Source of the DNA: Phoronis australis
Lineage: Eukaryota > Phoronida > Phoronidae
Reading direction: 5' to 3'
Assembly (NCBI GenBank): GCA_002633005.1
Contig: NMRA01000116.1
Span: 156,474-220,473 of the forward strand
Length of the DNA stretch: 64,000 bases
The position numbers and the translations under genes were made by a program. Shown piece after piece: positions 33,511 to 45,265 of the stretch. The notes beneath the pieces are model-generated. The model saw only the letters and a program-made list of their open reading frames with translations, had not been told where the DNA came from and did no database searches. The stretch's first letter is position 1; each line of letters opens with the position of its first letter.

Positions 33511-36500
33511 GTAAGTAGTGAAACAGGACCCTTTCGTTCTCTTTGAAAAGCGCCAAATTCTGAACTGGACTTTGAAACCAAGTAAAAGTTCCGTCACGTG
33601 AAAATTTAGACATTAATTCAACTCCCTATTTTAGTATNAGCAGTGCCTTTGATGGTTTAGTCGGTGCGAGGCATACTTCGCCGAAAAGCTTCCGGCGTAC
33701 AGAGCGCCTATAGCCTCTGCATCGCCTCTGGTTCGGGCCAACAGAGGCGAAGGTCATTGCCTAAGGCGTCCTCAGCTTCTGATCGTCTCCAATACACTAC
33801 ATATAATACTGTTGTAGATGTGCTTCCAGTGAATTATATGAGCCTCTGTTAGCTACTCGCTAACGGGCAATTGCCTATTAGCTGAATGGTTAGCACGCTT
33901 CCCGGTTTTATGGGGGTCGCGGGTTGGATCCCCGGGTCGGGTAATCTCGGCTATTACTGCAATACTACAAGGTATGACACTCCAGACTAGAAATTCCATG
34001 GGTGCTTCATTTCAGCCGCTAAAGCAAATACAAAGCTCAATCAATTTACACCACACAGGTTCAACAAACCATGGCGAATTGTTCTTTCTCCCTGCAGTCA
34101 GATACCATTGTCCTGCTCCATCGAGTTCGCAAGAAATTCGCGGTCAAAGCAAAAAAATCTTCCCAAAAAGCCCGTGCGGAGCAACTCCCGTGTCCCACAT
34201 GACTTTTCAGGAAGCTGGAGTGTTTAAATCCTTTCAAATCCATCAAATATTCCTGTAATTAGCCTTTTTAGGCTTTTATTGAACAGTCATTCTTTCACTT
34301 ACCCATAGGGGCATAGGGAACTGAGATATTTTTGTTTTGATTGTGTCGGTGCCCATATCTGTAAATCTCATGGAGGTTGACTTCCATGACCTTGATAATA
34401 AGCCAGTCACTAAAGTGGCTAGTGCTTGAAACTGGGCCGTCATTGTCACACCTTTCGTACCTGGACAAAATGACATTGTTGACGAGAGTAGACATTGGAA
34501 AGAAATCTTAACAACGAAAGTACTTGTTAGAGCTCAGGTAACTTTGTTGTGACAATCGTTGTTGCCCATATGACTCTATGAAGGGAAAGTTGTGACGTGC
34601 AGGAGGGGGGATGGAGGAGAACTATTTTAATTTGTCTGTGCTCATAATAATTTTTATACCTATGCTTATGGTCAGGCTTACAGGGTGACCCAAAAAATGT
34701 AAAAAAACCCACAATTTCGTACAAAATTCTAAATTCTGCTTCTCTTTTGAAAGAAGAAAATATGCCATGAAAATTGAGTCATGTGGTTAAAACTTTGCAA
34801 AAGAGTAAGACTACCAAGTTTGAAAAATATAAGTTTGTTTTTGGATCACTCTGTACTATTAGTCTGCGCTATCTGATTAAACTCACAAATAGTGATTTTA
34901 CTGCAGGTGTACGTGATATATGTTAGCTGGTCTGATGGCACGGTCTCTGTCATCTATAGACGATACAGCAAATTCTTCAGCTTTCAGGTCAGTACAAATG
35001 ATCACCTTCCTCGTGCTATATTTCTGTGGAGAATTCATTAAAAATAGGACCACATAAATGTACGCCCATTCAAAACAGTGCGCACCCATAAGTACACCCA
35101 TGGGTTTATTTTCAGTAACTGCTTGGGTGTTTTGAAAATCTGATTGATTATTCTAAATGCACGATGTCAATTTTTGTTAATTTTGAGATGACGTTATAAT
35201 TTGAGATGTGTTTTCACTTACAAAGAGTCAGACCTATCATTTGAGTGAGAACTTTTTTGGTAACTAACCTCGTTATTGTATTAATCAACATTTCAGTTAA
35301 TTATCTCACATCATTCTCAAGGCAAACTTTCATAACACGTGACTATAGCATTGTGAACATTTGTCTTAAGAATGGTTTAGAGATAATAAAGGGAATCGTC
35401 GATTAATACAAATGTCTTTGTTTACGTGCTGATTTTAATGTTCGTACTCATATCTTGGCCAGAAGCAAAATGTAACCCTATTAGCATACCATGATGGAAG
35501 TTTTAAAACACTGTTTGCTGAATGTGAAAAGACTATAGACAAATAAAATTCTTGATAGTGAGGTACTAGTATCTATAGGACCAATATCAAATGTATCATA
35601 TGTATATTACTCCCATCTATTACTCATTAAAAACAAGCTTGAACCAACGGATTAAACATAAATACTTTGTAAATTATATCCTTTATTTTTTCCACAACAA
35701 TGTATCGTGTTCATTACGCCACATATATTTGTTATGTTGTGTTTGATTTTACTTTATTTCTATTTCTATTGACAACGGATGTGATTGTACACAAAAATTT
35801 CAGTTGATCCATTACTGTTGTTTTATTTTTGTATACTATAAAATTGTCACAACTTTTAGAATATATATGGAAATAAAACAACAATAATGGATCAACTGAA
35901 GTTGGGATTTGTTACTAAACACAGTTTCACAAAGGGTTTATGTAACTGGCTGAGAAAATAATTTTTACTACCCTTATTTGAATTCGGAATAGCTGATCCT
36001 GGAATGATGATATCCTTTATTCAGGAATATATCGAGAGGTTTTCCTTTTTCCATGAGCCAGTAGTACAGAACGTCGTAGAGCAGTGGACATTTTCCAGCT
36101 TTATGATAGTGAGAAAGGTGTTACCGTAAACGTTCGGGTTAACGCCCATGCTCAGTTAACCGCCCACCCCCTACTTTAGGTGGATTTTCGATTTAACCGC
36201 CCACTGCTCGGTTAAGTGCCACCCTGCGATTTTTGAAGATTTCCAGTTAAGCGCCCACCTCTCGGTTAAGCGCCCATCCCCGACTTTTAAAGAATGAAGA
36301 TTTAGTGCCCAGTACTAAGGAAACGCGCGATTCTCCGACTTTTAGAAAAAGATCGATGATCACAATGAGCGCAACGACGTCGGGCCTCCGAGACGGTGGT
36401 TTAGCAATGTGAATTGCAATCACAAGTAACGAGTTATTGTTTTGGGTCATGGACTCACTTCAAAATATAATACTTTAACGTTTTTGTCACTTTATTTTCT

Positions 36501-39500
36501 TCCCATGTTTGCAAAGTTTAAGAATGCCGCTGGCGTCAAAACCTCCGCTTTCAGCGACTTTGTCTGCCGCACTGAGTTTTCGTCTGCAGTGCACTTGATA
36601 AAACATATATTCGAAAAAATCAGGCCAGAGAAATGAGACAATGGTTAAAAGTATATAGTCACGCCCGTTTCTGTTACTTAGGACTGTCGCTATTCTCTTT
36701 TGATGTGTGACTTTGTAGTGGTGCACGCGCGCAAGTTCCCACACTTTGGAGTGCATGTTACCTTGACACCAACATCTGATTGACAGGTGACTCGCACATA
36801 GGCCCTACGCGTGTGCTGAATCCCGCCGCTCAGGGCGCTTGCCTGTCGTAATAAGCGCCCATGTTCGGTTAACCGCCCACCCTGGATTTTTTGAAGTTTC
36901 ACGTTTAAGCGCCCATGTCTTGTTAACCGCCCACCCCCGATTTTTTGGGTTTGCCAATTTATCTGCCCCGGGGTAACCCGAACGTTTACAGTAATTAAAA
37001 TGCTGTTTATACCAGTATGTTGGAACCTCCCTTCCACATTACATGGGATCTCTATGTGGCGGTGAGTGCCTGCACACAAAAGACCTGATCACTGTGTGTC
37101 AAGATAGTGAACAGATTTCCAACCTGAGGAATGACTGACTGTAGTGGGATTTAACTAACACCACCTAACAGACTGATTGGTGATAGGTAGACAAGTGCTC
37201 CATGACTCATTGCTGATCTGTCAGACTTAAAGTCATGACCTATGCTGTAGTGGACTTTTTGTTGAGAAGGTGGAGTTATGACTTTTTGGTGTGTATTTAA
37301 GCCGTGTCTCACTTTTCATTCATATTCTTTGTCATCACACCTTTTAGTGCAAGCTGCTGAACACATTCACCAAAGAGGGAGGTATCGAGGACCCCAATGA
37401 GAGAACTATTCCGTTCATTCCTGGCAAAATCTTTCTCGGAAGGAGTCATATTCAAAGGGTGGCATTAAAGAGATCAACTGCACTAAATACGTATCTCAAG
37501 GTAAGAAATATGTAATAAAGTGCAACAACTATTTGTCTAGCGGGCACCACATGGATGGAGGGGAGGCTGGGTAATGGTACCAGATAGCTGATGTATGGCC
37601 CCTCAACTGCCATCTTCACTCCTGTCCAAAATCTAATGTTCAGTATCTTTTTCAAAGTTATACACATTCAAGTCTTTAAAATAATGTTAAACCACTTTCC
37701 AAGCAATGACTGAATTGGCTGCAGTAGAGTTATCTTCAAGACATCCATTCTGCCCACAGTTTTGGTCAAATGAAGGCCCTCTCACTTATTATCTTTGAAA
37801 TTGCTTGCACAGCATACAGCAAAGCCATCAATTATTTTGCTGCTTTACTGGACAGAGTTATTGGTTTCCTCCAAAATATGCTATTATCAGCATCATGAGG
37901 GACAATTCAATGACAGCTAGTTACGTAACTATGTGTATATTGCCTGTATGCGTAAATCTTGAGTCTTTTCGACATAAATTGTGACAGTTTTAAGTTTTCG
38001 TCCACAATAGTTGGTAGTGGTATGTGACTGATGTGCATGTTTTTTTTTCTCTTGCTTTATTTTCCATCCTGACCACAGTAAATCTCCATTTATGTTGCAT
38101 AAAAATAATTGACGCAATTGTCCTTTTCCATTTTTTCATCAGCTGGTAATGTTTCTAGAAACAATGGAACAAAACTTTTTCAAAATAATGTTGTTTTATT
38201 AATCTACACAGTACAAACCACGATATTAGTAAATAAATGAACTTATTAAATTTTTTGAATCTTTATTGTTGTGGAGAATTTGACATTTGAAATTATGGAA
38301 TTTCATTTGCTTGCCATAATGTGTGCTAAAGTAAAGAATTGCCATGAACTAATTCACATGGATTGTCTTTCAGACGCTTATTAAGCTACCTATAAACATC
38401 TCTCAGTCAGACCTTGTGTTGAGCTTCTTTGAAACAACCCAAGAGGACCTGAAACCACCAACCAAGTGGTGAGTTACTTACAAATATTTTAAGTTTGCAG
38501 AAAATAAGGCTTATTTAGGTACCTAGCAACCTTATTTCAAATGTTGTTGTCTGTAGTCAATTGGCATTTTGTTACATGGTTTACTCATCAGTTTGCATGG
38601 TGCACCCAGTTTATGGAAATTGGCTCGTTAGTTTAACGTTTCCTTGATAATATGCTCTTCGTCCATTTTCACAGCTCAAATTGTGGACTATTGGGAAAAT
38701 CGTCTTACGGTAGCAAAACTGTGGCTTTTAAAGTTGCTCATTTTTTAACCTTTCAATCTTCTTGTGCCAATCTCCATACATTTGACTGCACTATTGTAGG
38801 ACTGTTAATTGGAAGCTAACGACGCAAGTGATAACGATGTTCATGATCAACGTTTCGATTTAATAGCTTAAATCATCATCACATATGAGTCATTCTCTAC
38901 ATCTCTTCATCATAACAATCACCGTTACAGCAAAGTGCAAAATACAAGTGACAAGTAGAGAGATATCCTGTGAAATGAACTCAACTACGAGTGTTATGGC
39001 ATTATGGTTGATCTTAAATTTTGTGACATACAATGGCAAGGTCGTGGAAATTGGATTAATTGTATTGGAGACAAAGAACCTAATAAGAAGTTAGGACAAT
39101 AGGTGAACTCCTCTCGGACATAACTACAGTTTTGTTGTTTTTCGTGCTATTTATTAATGTACAAATTCATAAAATGTGTAATGGGATCAAAAGCAATTCC
39201 CCCCAACTCCCCACTCTTATCGTTGCCCCCAGTATGCCAATGTCGGACAAGTTGCTGGCAGAGTTTTAAAATTTTTATGGAAGAACTCAAAACTTGCATG
39301 AAAAAAGTGTTTATAATTTAAAAAGTTTAGAGAATTTTTGAGATATGATCTTGAACATATGTATGAAGTGAAATTTGGTCATGTTTGTAATGAGATACCT
39401 TTATTTTGCTGTTCAATAAATGTGACCTCTTTATTTTTGCTAAATAAATTCGACCCAAGTAATGGAAGATAGACAACAAGAATAAAATTCTGCAGGCTTT

Positions 39501-42500
39501 CTGCTGTCAGTCAGTTCTTTTCTTGGGTTAAAATCGAAATCCCGTTAAGGCTAAATCTACAGGCTTGTTGATAAGGCCATGAAGACTGTGCATAACCTTA
39601 TGACACAAAAGTGAGCTGTTGAGTGTCTGTCTAAAGTCTTGCCACGAAAGTACAAAACTTGAAGCATGCTAGTCATTAGTCAGTAAACTAACCTATAGAT
39701 TTAAATAAGGTTTGAAGTCCGCACAGTGAAAGAGTAGAATCAAGTGCCATACACATCACACTCGAGTTGCATGTTCAAACATTAACCTGCATGCATTGAA
39801 ATTGCAATCGCGTGAACACATTTATCTTAGAAATAATACAGCAAATATAACTGCACACAAATCAAGCCTTTAGAAAAAAACTTATTCACTTGAAGATTCG
39901 ACTTTGTACTATTCGCTTGTCACTCAGCCATTTGCAATTTTTAACCTACCTGTGAATTTGTGAACTAAAACATTCACTTTGCTCATTGACTGGGATTCAG
40001 GTCACTTCATAATGTCATTAGGTCAAAAACTAACTGTAGAAGATGGCAGATGATTTGATTCGTTGTTATTAGAGTAACGTAAAAAGAGGCAAAATATAAT
40101 GGGTAAGACCCTTTGCGGTTTTCTAAATGTGTCAAGGGAATTCGATTTTGTTAGTTCCAACATAGTGAACAAAAATTGTTCTCCCATTGTTTTGGTTTAT
40201 ATCCATTTCACCAAGTGGTGAAAAGCCCTCCAGTTGACCTTCAGATCTGTTTAAGAGCTGAGTATTGGCTAGCTTGTCTTTAATTTGTTTCATGACAGAA
40301 TGCAACGCAGCGTGGTTTTCGACAATTATTGAGGATGATGGGTATCTGGAACAATTAGAGTGTGGTTACTATAGGAAAGTTGGATGTTGTGTTTTCCAGT
40401 GATGAGGACCCTCAGTCAGCTAATGTCATCTCTGACCCTTTGGCTCTTGACCAGTATGTGGCCGTGGCTGACTATACCAAGCAGAGGCCCAGCGAGGTGG
40501 ACCTCTCTGAAGGTATGGTGGTGGATGTCTATGACAAGAAAGAAACAGGTGAGTTACCCTATACAGTTGTACCAAATCTGAATAGATTTCTGCCCCGACT
40601 GGGACTTGAACCGGGACCTTCTGCTAACCGTAGACACTGTAGTCCACATTTATTCAGAATTATGTTTATTGGGTCATGTGATGTGACCAACAGGTGGCAT
40701 GCAGACCAGACTTAAAAATGCTTGTGAACGTTTGCTTTTGTAAATGATTGTATTCCTCAAGACCCAAGTCAGCTGTACTGCTATAGATCAGGGCTTGGAA
40801 TTTTCCGCGGAAACGTGGATTTCCGCTTTTTTCAAATGTGCTTTCCACTTTTTTTATAATATTTCCGCGTAAAAAATCGGATTTGATATAAAATTTCCGC
40901 GGGAAATTCCTTTCTTACCGCGGCGTTGCAGACGACGTTCACCTCGAAAAGCGGAAGTTGCTCTTTATGTTTCGGAGGAACGTAAATTGTCAACATTGCC
41001 GGGGCACCTGGGACAGCGTGGTGGGAGATTTTCAATGACGTCTCGTGTTATTGTTAAGCGCGGCGACAAATACTACCGCTCTGCAGCCAAAAATGTGTGG
41101 GTTGGGAGTGGACGGGCGAGCTGAAAGGACGCAGATGCATGCTACTGATGGTGGTAACGTTTTTTTTTTTTTTTTATTTAGTCCTCCCGATTTTTGTCGG
41201 GGAAAGGTTCACACTGACCATTTCAAGGCTGGTTATCGGGCAAGATTTGGGCCGTAAAAATTTCAAAGTTTCCGCGTTTTTTGTCATTGGTCATTCCAAG
41301 CCCTGATAGATATTGACTTTTACTTGTTACAGGAAGCTTTCATTACAATGGATTTAGCCATGTCCCAGGAGAGTTCATTGTGTGATTCAACTGTATTAGA
41401 ATTCAAAATCTTTGTTTTTGTTTAAAAAATTGTTATCCTAAAAGCATTGTCACCTATTTAGCACACAATGTAGCCTTGAAGCGAATTTTTTAAAATTATT
41501 AAATTTTTACAAAATTTTAATCTTTTATAATTAAGCTTGGCGAAAAGTTTCATTAATTGCAGCAAGGTAATTAGGTGGTGAAAAATAAAAATGGCAATTT
41601 TGTTAATTATTGTTTGTGTGAAACAAGTGAAGTACTAACTACAAAATGTCACTTTGTCGTTGACTTTTTTAAAATTTTTGTTGTAGTAACATTTGTTTTT
41701 TACTCAGCATGGTTATTTCTCCATAGGTTGGTGGTTTGTGTCCACAGAGGTCACTCAAGGTTGGGTGCCCGGGTCCTACCTTGAGCGCATGAATGGACAA
41801 GATGATGACCTAGCGCCCTCTGTTGACAGTCAAGGTTTTTATCACCTCATGCTGCTATTGTCTACTGGTCACGATTCGTCTGTTAACAAATAAAAGTCAA
41901 TTTACTGTTGATCAGTAACATTTCTGAGGCATCAAAATAAATTCAATACATGGAACTTTTTTACAATTAATGAGTTTATTTATTCAATTAACATTATAAT
42001 GGAATCTGATGTTATCAGTCTTAAGAGATGGCTGGGATTATCAACTGCATGGAGGCGATAGAAATAATTCCTTTAGAAACATTTCTGTGAAAGTTCTGGG
42101 ATTCTGAAATTTATGGAAATGTAGTGTTCCAGGAATATAATCCCCTGGCTTATATTCTGGAATCTTTGGTATTAAATGACATACTCCTAGTGTCATACCC
42201 TTTCCAATGCTCAAAATTATGAGGTCTCGTATCAAATTATGTTTTAGGAGAAATGTACGTTTGTTACAAAGAATTTACTGCGAGTCAGTCTGATGAGATT
42301 TCTCTTGCAAAAGGAGCGAGTGTCTTGGTGGTGCAAAAATCTTTGGATGGTTGGTGGAAAATAAGGTACTGTACCAAGTGCCTCATGTGGTCACATTTTC
42401 ATTCATAACTGTGTGTGCATGAGTGAAGTAATATTGAAATAGGTTTATAAGACTAAAGTTTTTTAATGTTTTTAGTTACTGGTGGTCGGTACAAAAATCT

Positions 42501-45265
42501 TTTTGGACTTTCTTGTAATTACTAGCTCACATGATGTGATCATGTACTACTCTACAAGACATGTCTACTCCTATGTATTTCCACTATTCCTTTTGGTGTT
42601 TTTTTTCTTCCTATTCACCCATTATATTGTCACCCAATCAGTCTATTGTTATTTACTGTTGTAGCGACTTTAGTGCCACACGGGTCTGGAATGGCGATTA
42701 AAGGAGAGAAGTTTGTTCCGTCTTTTTCTAGACTCCACAACAGAGAGGGAATGGCACCCGCTACATGTCTCGTAAAGCCTGAATCTGATCAAGCCAAGCG
42801 AATAAGACAGGCAGAGTCCTCTCTGGCAAGTGCGCAAACTAACAGAACACATGGTGGCTCCAACGGACAGCAGAAAATATCAAAGAGCAAACCCGTACCG
42901 CCCAGAGCCAATTCAATTGAGGTAACTGTGACTACTCTATCATGACAGTCAATTCAATTGAGGTAACTGTGACTATTCTATCATGACAGTCAATTCAATT
43001 GAGGTAACTGTGACTATTCTATCATGACAGTCAATTCAATTGAGGTAACTGTGACTATTCTATCATGGCAGTCAATTCAATTGAGGTAACTGTGACTATT
43101 CTATCATGGCAGTCAATTCAATTGAGGTAACTGTGACTATTCTATCATGACAGTCAATTCAATTTAGGTAACTGTGACTATTCTATCATGACAGTCAATT
43201 CAATTTAGGTAACTGTGACTATTCTATCATGACAGTTCTATGAATATTCACAAGTGTATCGAGCTTGGTTATAAGTGAAGAAGCATGTTTCACTTACACG
43301 TTAGTCTTAGCTAAGTGTCTGAATGCAAAATGGCCGTGGTAATCTTACGGACTTCAAGTACTTTACACTGGATGCAACATTGTCACCGATTTGAGTCGGA
43401 TAGTCCATCAAAAGAGTGAAACAAACGTCGTTAGGTGATTAAGATTAATGTCGTCAGCTTACTGTGAATGGGTGTGAGACTTGCAGTGTGCTCGGGAAAT
43501 ATAACCGCCCCTATTAGGTTTGCCGTCTTCTTGGAATAGTCTATCACAACAGAATTGATTGGCACAGTGGGCACTACTGCGTGACACATGCGATTGGACG
43601 GCATTGCGTGATGGAGTAACTTACTACTTTTTAGTTCTTGCACTTTCTGTCTGCCAAATGCTTGGCGTTAAGGAACATGTCTTGTTTATTCGCTAGCATG
43701 TAGCTCATTGAGTCAGTGTTAATTGATTGCTTACTTGGGATTATTTTAACTGTACCTCATATGTTTTGTAACGTGCCCCATGGTGTTGGTAACCATTTTT
43801 GTTACATGTTATGAAAAACCTAGCACAATGTCACTGACCTGTGAACCCTTGTGGCATGTGACGCAGCACATTTACTGCAAAGTGTAAAAAATGGGAGCTA
43901 TTGTCTTGTCTGAACACATGAAAATTCGTACAGAGCGCTCAAACTATTCAAATTTTTTTTTTTCACAGAATTGCTGTGAACCAACCATACTTTAGTAGAA
44001 GAACCTCGTTGTTCCTGTGTTTTCAATGATGGCCTGTTATAGCAAGTGGCATTTTTATTCATTTGCTAGAACAAAACATCACCATGACAGCGCACATGTG
44101 CTGGTCTCACAAGAGTAGTCATTGACTGCGTGCTCAACCAAGCACACTGTGGGAAGTGAACATTACACACATATTTTAATGGTCCCATATGAGCAAGATC
44201 ATTACATGCTTGTGTTAGCTTACGATGGATTGCTATTGCCCCACTTTGACTTGGTTTTGTGGCAGTGGGGCTAGGACCTTACATACTAATATGCCCGTTT
44301 TATCTTCAAAGCGTCCTAAGCCACGCCCACCACGACCAGCGCCCCCTGCTGTAAGAAAGGAGTATATCACACTGGCAGACTTCACAGATACTGCTGGGGA
44401 TGGTATTTCCTTTAAACAAGGCCAAACTGTCCAGGTTAGTTAAAAGATAGTTATTTTGCTTGTGCTGAAATAAGTTGTCTAACCAAAGGATATGACAGTT
44501 TGCAAGTAGGTTAATTTAGGGCATTGTTATCTGTTGACTGTTGACTATCTACAGGCCGGAATTTAACTTTTGAATTATGACAATGATGAAGAGGTACCAT
44601 CGTCTGTTCTGAATAGCATATCACACACTACATTGGCTTGTCTTGACTGTGAGTACTGGGCCCTTGCTGTTTGTAACCAGAAGACACGACATTGTTTATG
44701 GATGGTGATTATAGCTCTTATTACAACTGGTGTGCTTTTTCACTTCACCTACTGAAGTTGCTCAACACATTGTGAAGATGATGATGTGTTCGTATTTTAT
44801 CGCTGGGCAAGGTAGGAGCCCAATGCTTGTATTGAATGAAGAATTTTGAACTTATAACCATTTCAGGTTATGGAGAAGAATGTTTCTGGCTGGTGGTTTG
44901 TAGAGATTGACGGTGAACAAGGTTGGGCTCCTTCATCTTACTTGGAGGAAAGGAAACTTCCCCTCCGGCCCCCTGCTCCTAACCTGTCTAGGCCAGCTGC
45001 TGTTTCTACTGGTACCAAACCCTCTAGTAACTTCACATTTGGGTCCAGGTCACCCAAGATAGAGAAGCGGGTTCAGGACGTCAAGAAACCTCAACCACCA
45101 CGACCCGTGGGCCCGAAACAGGGAGGTACTAGTTGTGCTGTGACCACAGCAGGCCATAATGAAATCATCACAGGAGGAGGTGATATACTAGTAGGTGAGA
45201 CAGAAGGCGCCAGACCTTCTGTAAGTGAACTGCGCAAAAGGCTGGAACAGTCCAAGATATCTTGA
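33442..45265 (+). CDS. Tks-type PX/SH3 adaptor (SH3PXD2 / p47phox-organiser family), complete
   Basis: Ten plus-strand exons join without a phase error into 494 codons plus stop: 33442-33510, 34907-34987, 37348-37500, 38374-38468, 40400-40548, 41727-41834, 42248-42365, 42732-42921, 44312-44434, 44867-45265. Domains: PX (about 5-130) with the phosphoinositide-site R42-Y43 in YRRYSKF and the PFIPGK PxxP; SH3-1 (about 149-204) closing GWVPGSYLE; SH3-2 (about 220-272), degenerate at its end; a linker; a proline/arginine-rich segment KPRPPRPAPP; SH3-3 (about 336-392) closing GWAPSSYLE; and a basic/proline tail ending SVSELRKRLEQSKIS. Sequence and exon 1/2 boundary match vertebrate Tks4/Tks5 better than p47phox. 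Such proteins bind membrane phosphoinositides and organise podosomes and NADPH oxidase. Vertebrate Tks have four or five SH3 and 900-1100 residues, so this is a compact form. Confidence 0.9.
33870..33945 (+). repeat. tRNA-derived (SINE-like) fragment
   Basis: Contains an A-box-like tagctgaatggttagc and, 43 bp further from its start, a B-box-like gggttggatcccc. Acceptor-stem pairing is poor, so it is a tRNA-derived remnant and not a working tRNA. Confidence 0.5.
34681..34853. mobile_element. mariner-like MITE
   Basis: 173 bp flanked by TA on both sides, with ends cagggtgacccaaaaaatgt and the reverse complement of cagagtgatccaaaaacaaa. Resembles mariner termini. No coding capacity. Lies in Tks intron 1 just before exon 2. 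Confidence 0.8.
34907..34987 (+). CDS. Tks exon 2 (PX)
   Basis: 27 codons: VYVIYVSWSDGTVSVIYRRY followed by SKFFSFQ. Acceptor ctgcag, donor gtcagt. Core PX strands and the RRYSKF lipid-binding motif. Confidence 0.92.
35799..35900. repeat. Hairpin repeat
   Basis: ttcagttgatccattactgt and the following tgttttatttt are answered by aaataaaacaacaataatgg and atcaactgaa, a stem of about 30 bp with a 38-base loop. Probably a small foldback MITE. Confidence 0.85.
36121..36994 (+). mobile_element. cgttcgggttaacgccc inverted-repeat element, full copy
   Basis: 874 bp with 21-bp ends ttaccgtaaacgttcgggtt and the reverse complement of ttactgtaaacgttcgggtt. Each end carries about 54-bp subrepeats containing ttaaccgcccacc and cggttaagcgcccatcccc. 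No transposase. A truncated inverse copy lies at 23701-24089, and 14066-17104 is a relative. Confidence 0.8.
37348..37500 (+). CDS. Tks exon 3 (PX)
   Basis: 51 codons including RTIPFIPGKIFLGRSHIQRV, the PxxP loop and second lipid-contact region of PX. Donor gtaaga. Confidence 0.92.
38374..38468 (+). CDS. Tks exon 4 (PX end)
   Basis: 95 bp encoding TLIKLPINISQSDLVLSFFE then TTQEDLKPPTK, the final PX helix. Acceptor tttcag, donor gtgagt. Confidence 0.9.
38469..40399. other. Tks intron 4
   Basis: AT-rich intron with no element I can define. A 69-codon plus frame at 38885 lacks family or splice support. Confidence 0.4.
40400..40548 (+). CDS. Tks exon 5 (SH3-1 first half)
   Basis: 149 bp encoding an acidic linker and LDQYVAVADYTKQRPSEVDL onward to KKET, the RT-loop half of SH3-1. 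Donor gtgagt. Confidence 0.92.
40585..40640 (-). repeat. tRNA-like fragment (reverse)
   Basis: Read on the minus strand: ctaacggttagcagaaggtc-type A/B spacing with the B box ccggttcaagtccc. Directly follows Tks exon 5 in the intron. Probably a SINE head. Confidence 0.5.
40789..41305. mobile_element. hAT-like MITE with cagggcttggaat ends
   Basis: 517 bp with 13-bp perfect inverted ends cagggcttggaat / attccaagccctg. The repeat atagat flanks both sides (40783-40788, 41306-41311). CAGGG-type ends are usual for hAT elements, although only six flanking bases match rather than eight. The interior has repeated ttccgcggaaa motifs. No transposase. Confidence 0.75.
41727..41834 (+). CDS. Tks exon 6 (SH3-1 second half)
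   Basis: 108 bp encoding GWWFVSTEVTQGWVPGSYLE and a short acidic linker. The donor is the weak sequence gttttt, chosen because it alone keeps phase with exon 7. Confidence 0.85.
42248..42365 (+). CDS. Tks exon 7 (SH3-2 first half)
   Basis: 118 bp encoding EMYVCYKEFTASQSDEISLA through SLDGWWKI. Acceptor ttttag, donor gtactg. Confidence 0.9.
42732..42921 (+). CDS. Tks exon 8 (degenerate SH3-2 end, linker)
   Basis: 190 bp. Encodes LHNREGMAPATCLVKPE, where family members read GWAPxxYL: the second Trp is Met and the pocket Tyr is Cys. A basic linker follows, ending ANSIE at donor gtaact. This exon end is the first unit of a 41-bp tandem array. Confidence 0.8.
42909..43236. repeat. 41-bp minisatellite spanning the exon 8 splice donor, eight copies
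   Basis: Unit caattcaattgaggtaactg then tgactattctatcatgacagt, eight copies starting every 41 bp from 42909. The first unit straddles the end of Tks exon 8. The last two copies read caatttaggtaac in place of caattgaggtaac. Confidence 0.95.
44312..44434 (+). CDS. Tks exon 9 (Pro-rich, SH3-3 first half)
   Basis: 41 codons: RPKPRPPRPAPPAVRKEYIT then LADFTDTAGDGISFKQGQTV and Q. Donor gttagt. Confidence 0.9.
44867..45265 (+). CDS. Tks exon 10 (SH3-3 second half, tail, stop)
   Basis: 399 bp encoding VMEKNVSGWWFVEIDGEQGW, APSSYLEERK, then a proline-rich tail and ARPSVSELRKRLEQSKIS before TGA. Confidence 0.92.
   Translation, partial: VMEKNVSGWWFVEIDGEQGWAPSSYLEERKLPLRPPAPNLSRPAAVSTGTKPSSNFTFGSRSPKIEKRVQDVKKPQPPRPVGPKQGGTSCAVTTAGHNEIITGGGDILVGETEGARPSVSELRKRLEQSKIS

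Noticed and set aside
33870-33945. Functional tRNA gene
   Set aside because: A and B boxes are present but the acceptor stem does not pair.
33974-34258. Plus frame and an ATG at 34071 near Tks exon 1
   Set aside because: Exon 1 at 33442-33510 and exon 2 at 34907 join directly in phase; this lies in the intron.
34276-34495. Two overlapping minus-strand frames ending at a gtaagt donor
   Set aside because: Attractive donor, but no recognisable product, no partner exon, and they lie inside the Tks intron.
42646-42731. Tks exon 8 starting earlier at the gtag before 42665
   Set aside because: That acceptor puts the exon out of phase with exon 7 and meets a stop; ttctag at 42731 keeps phase and SH3 alignment.
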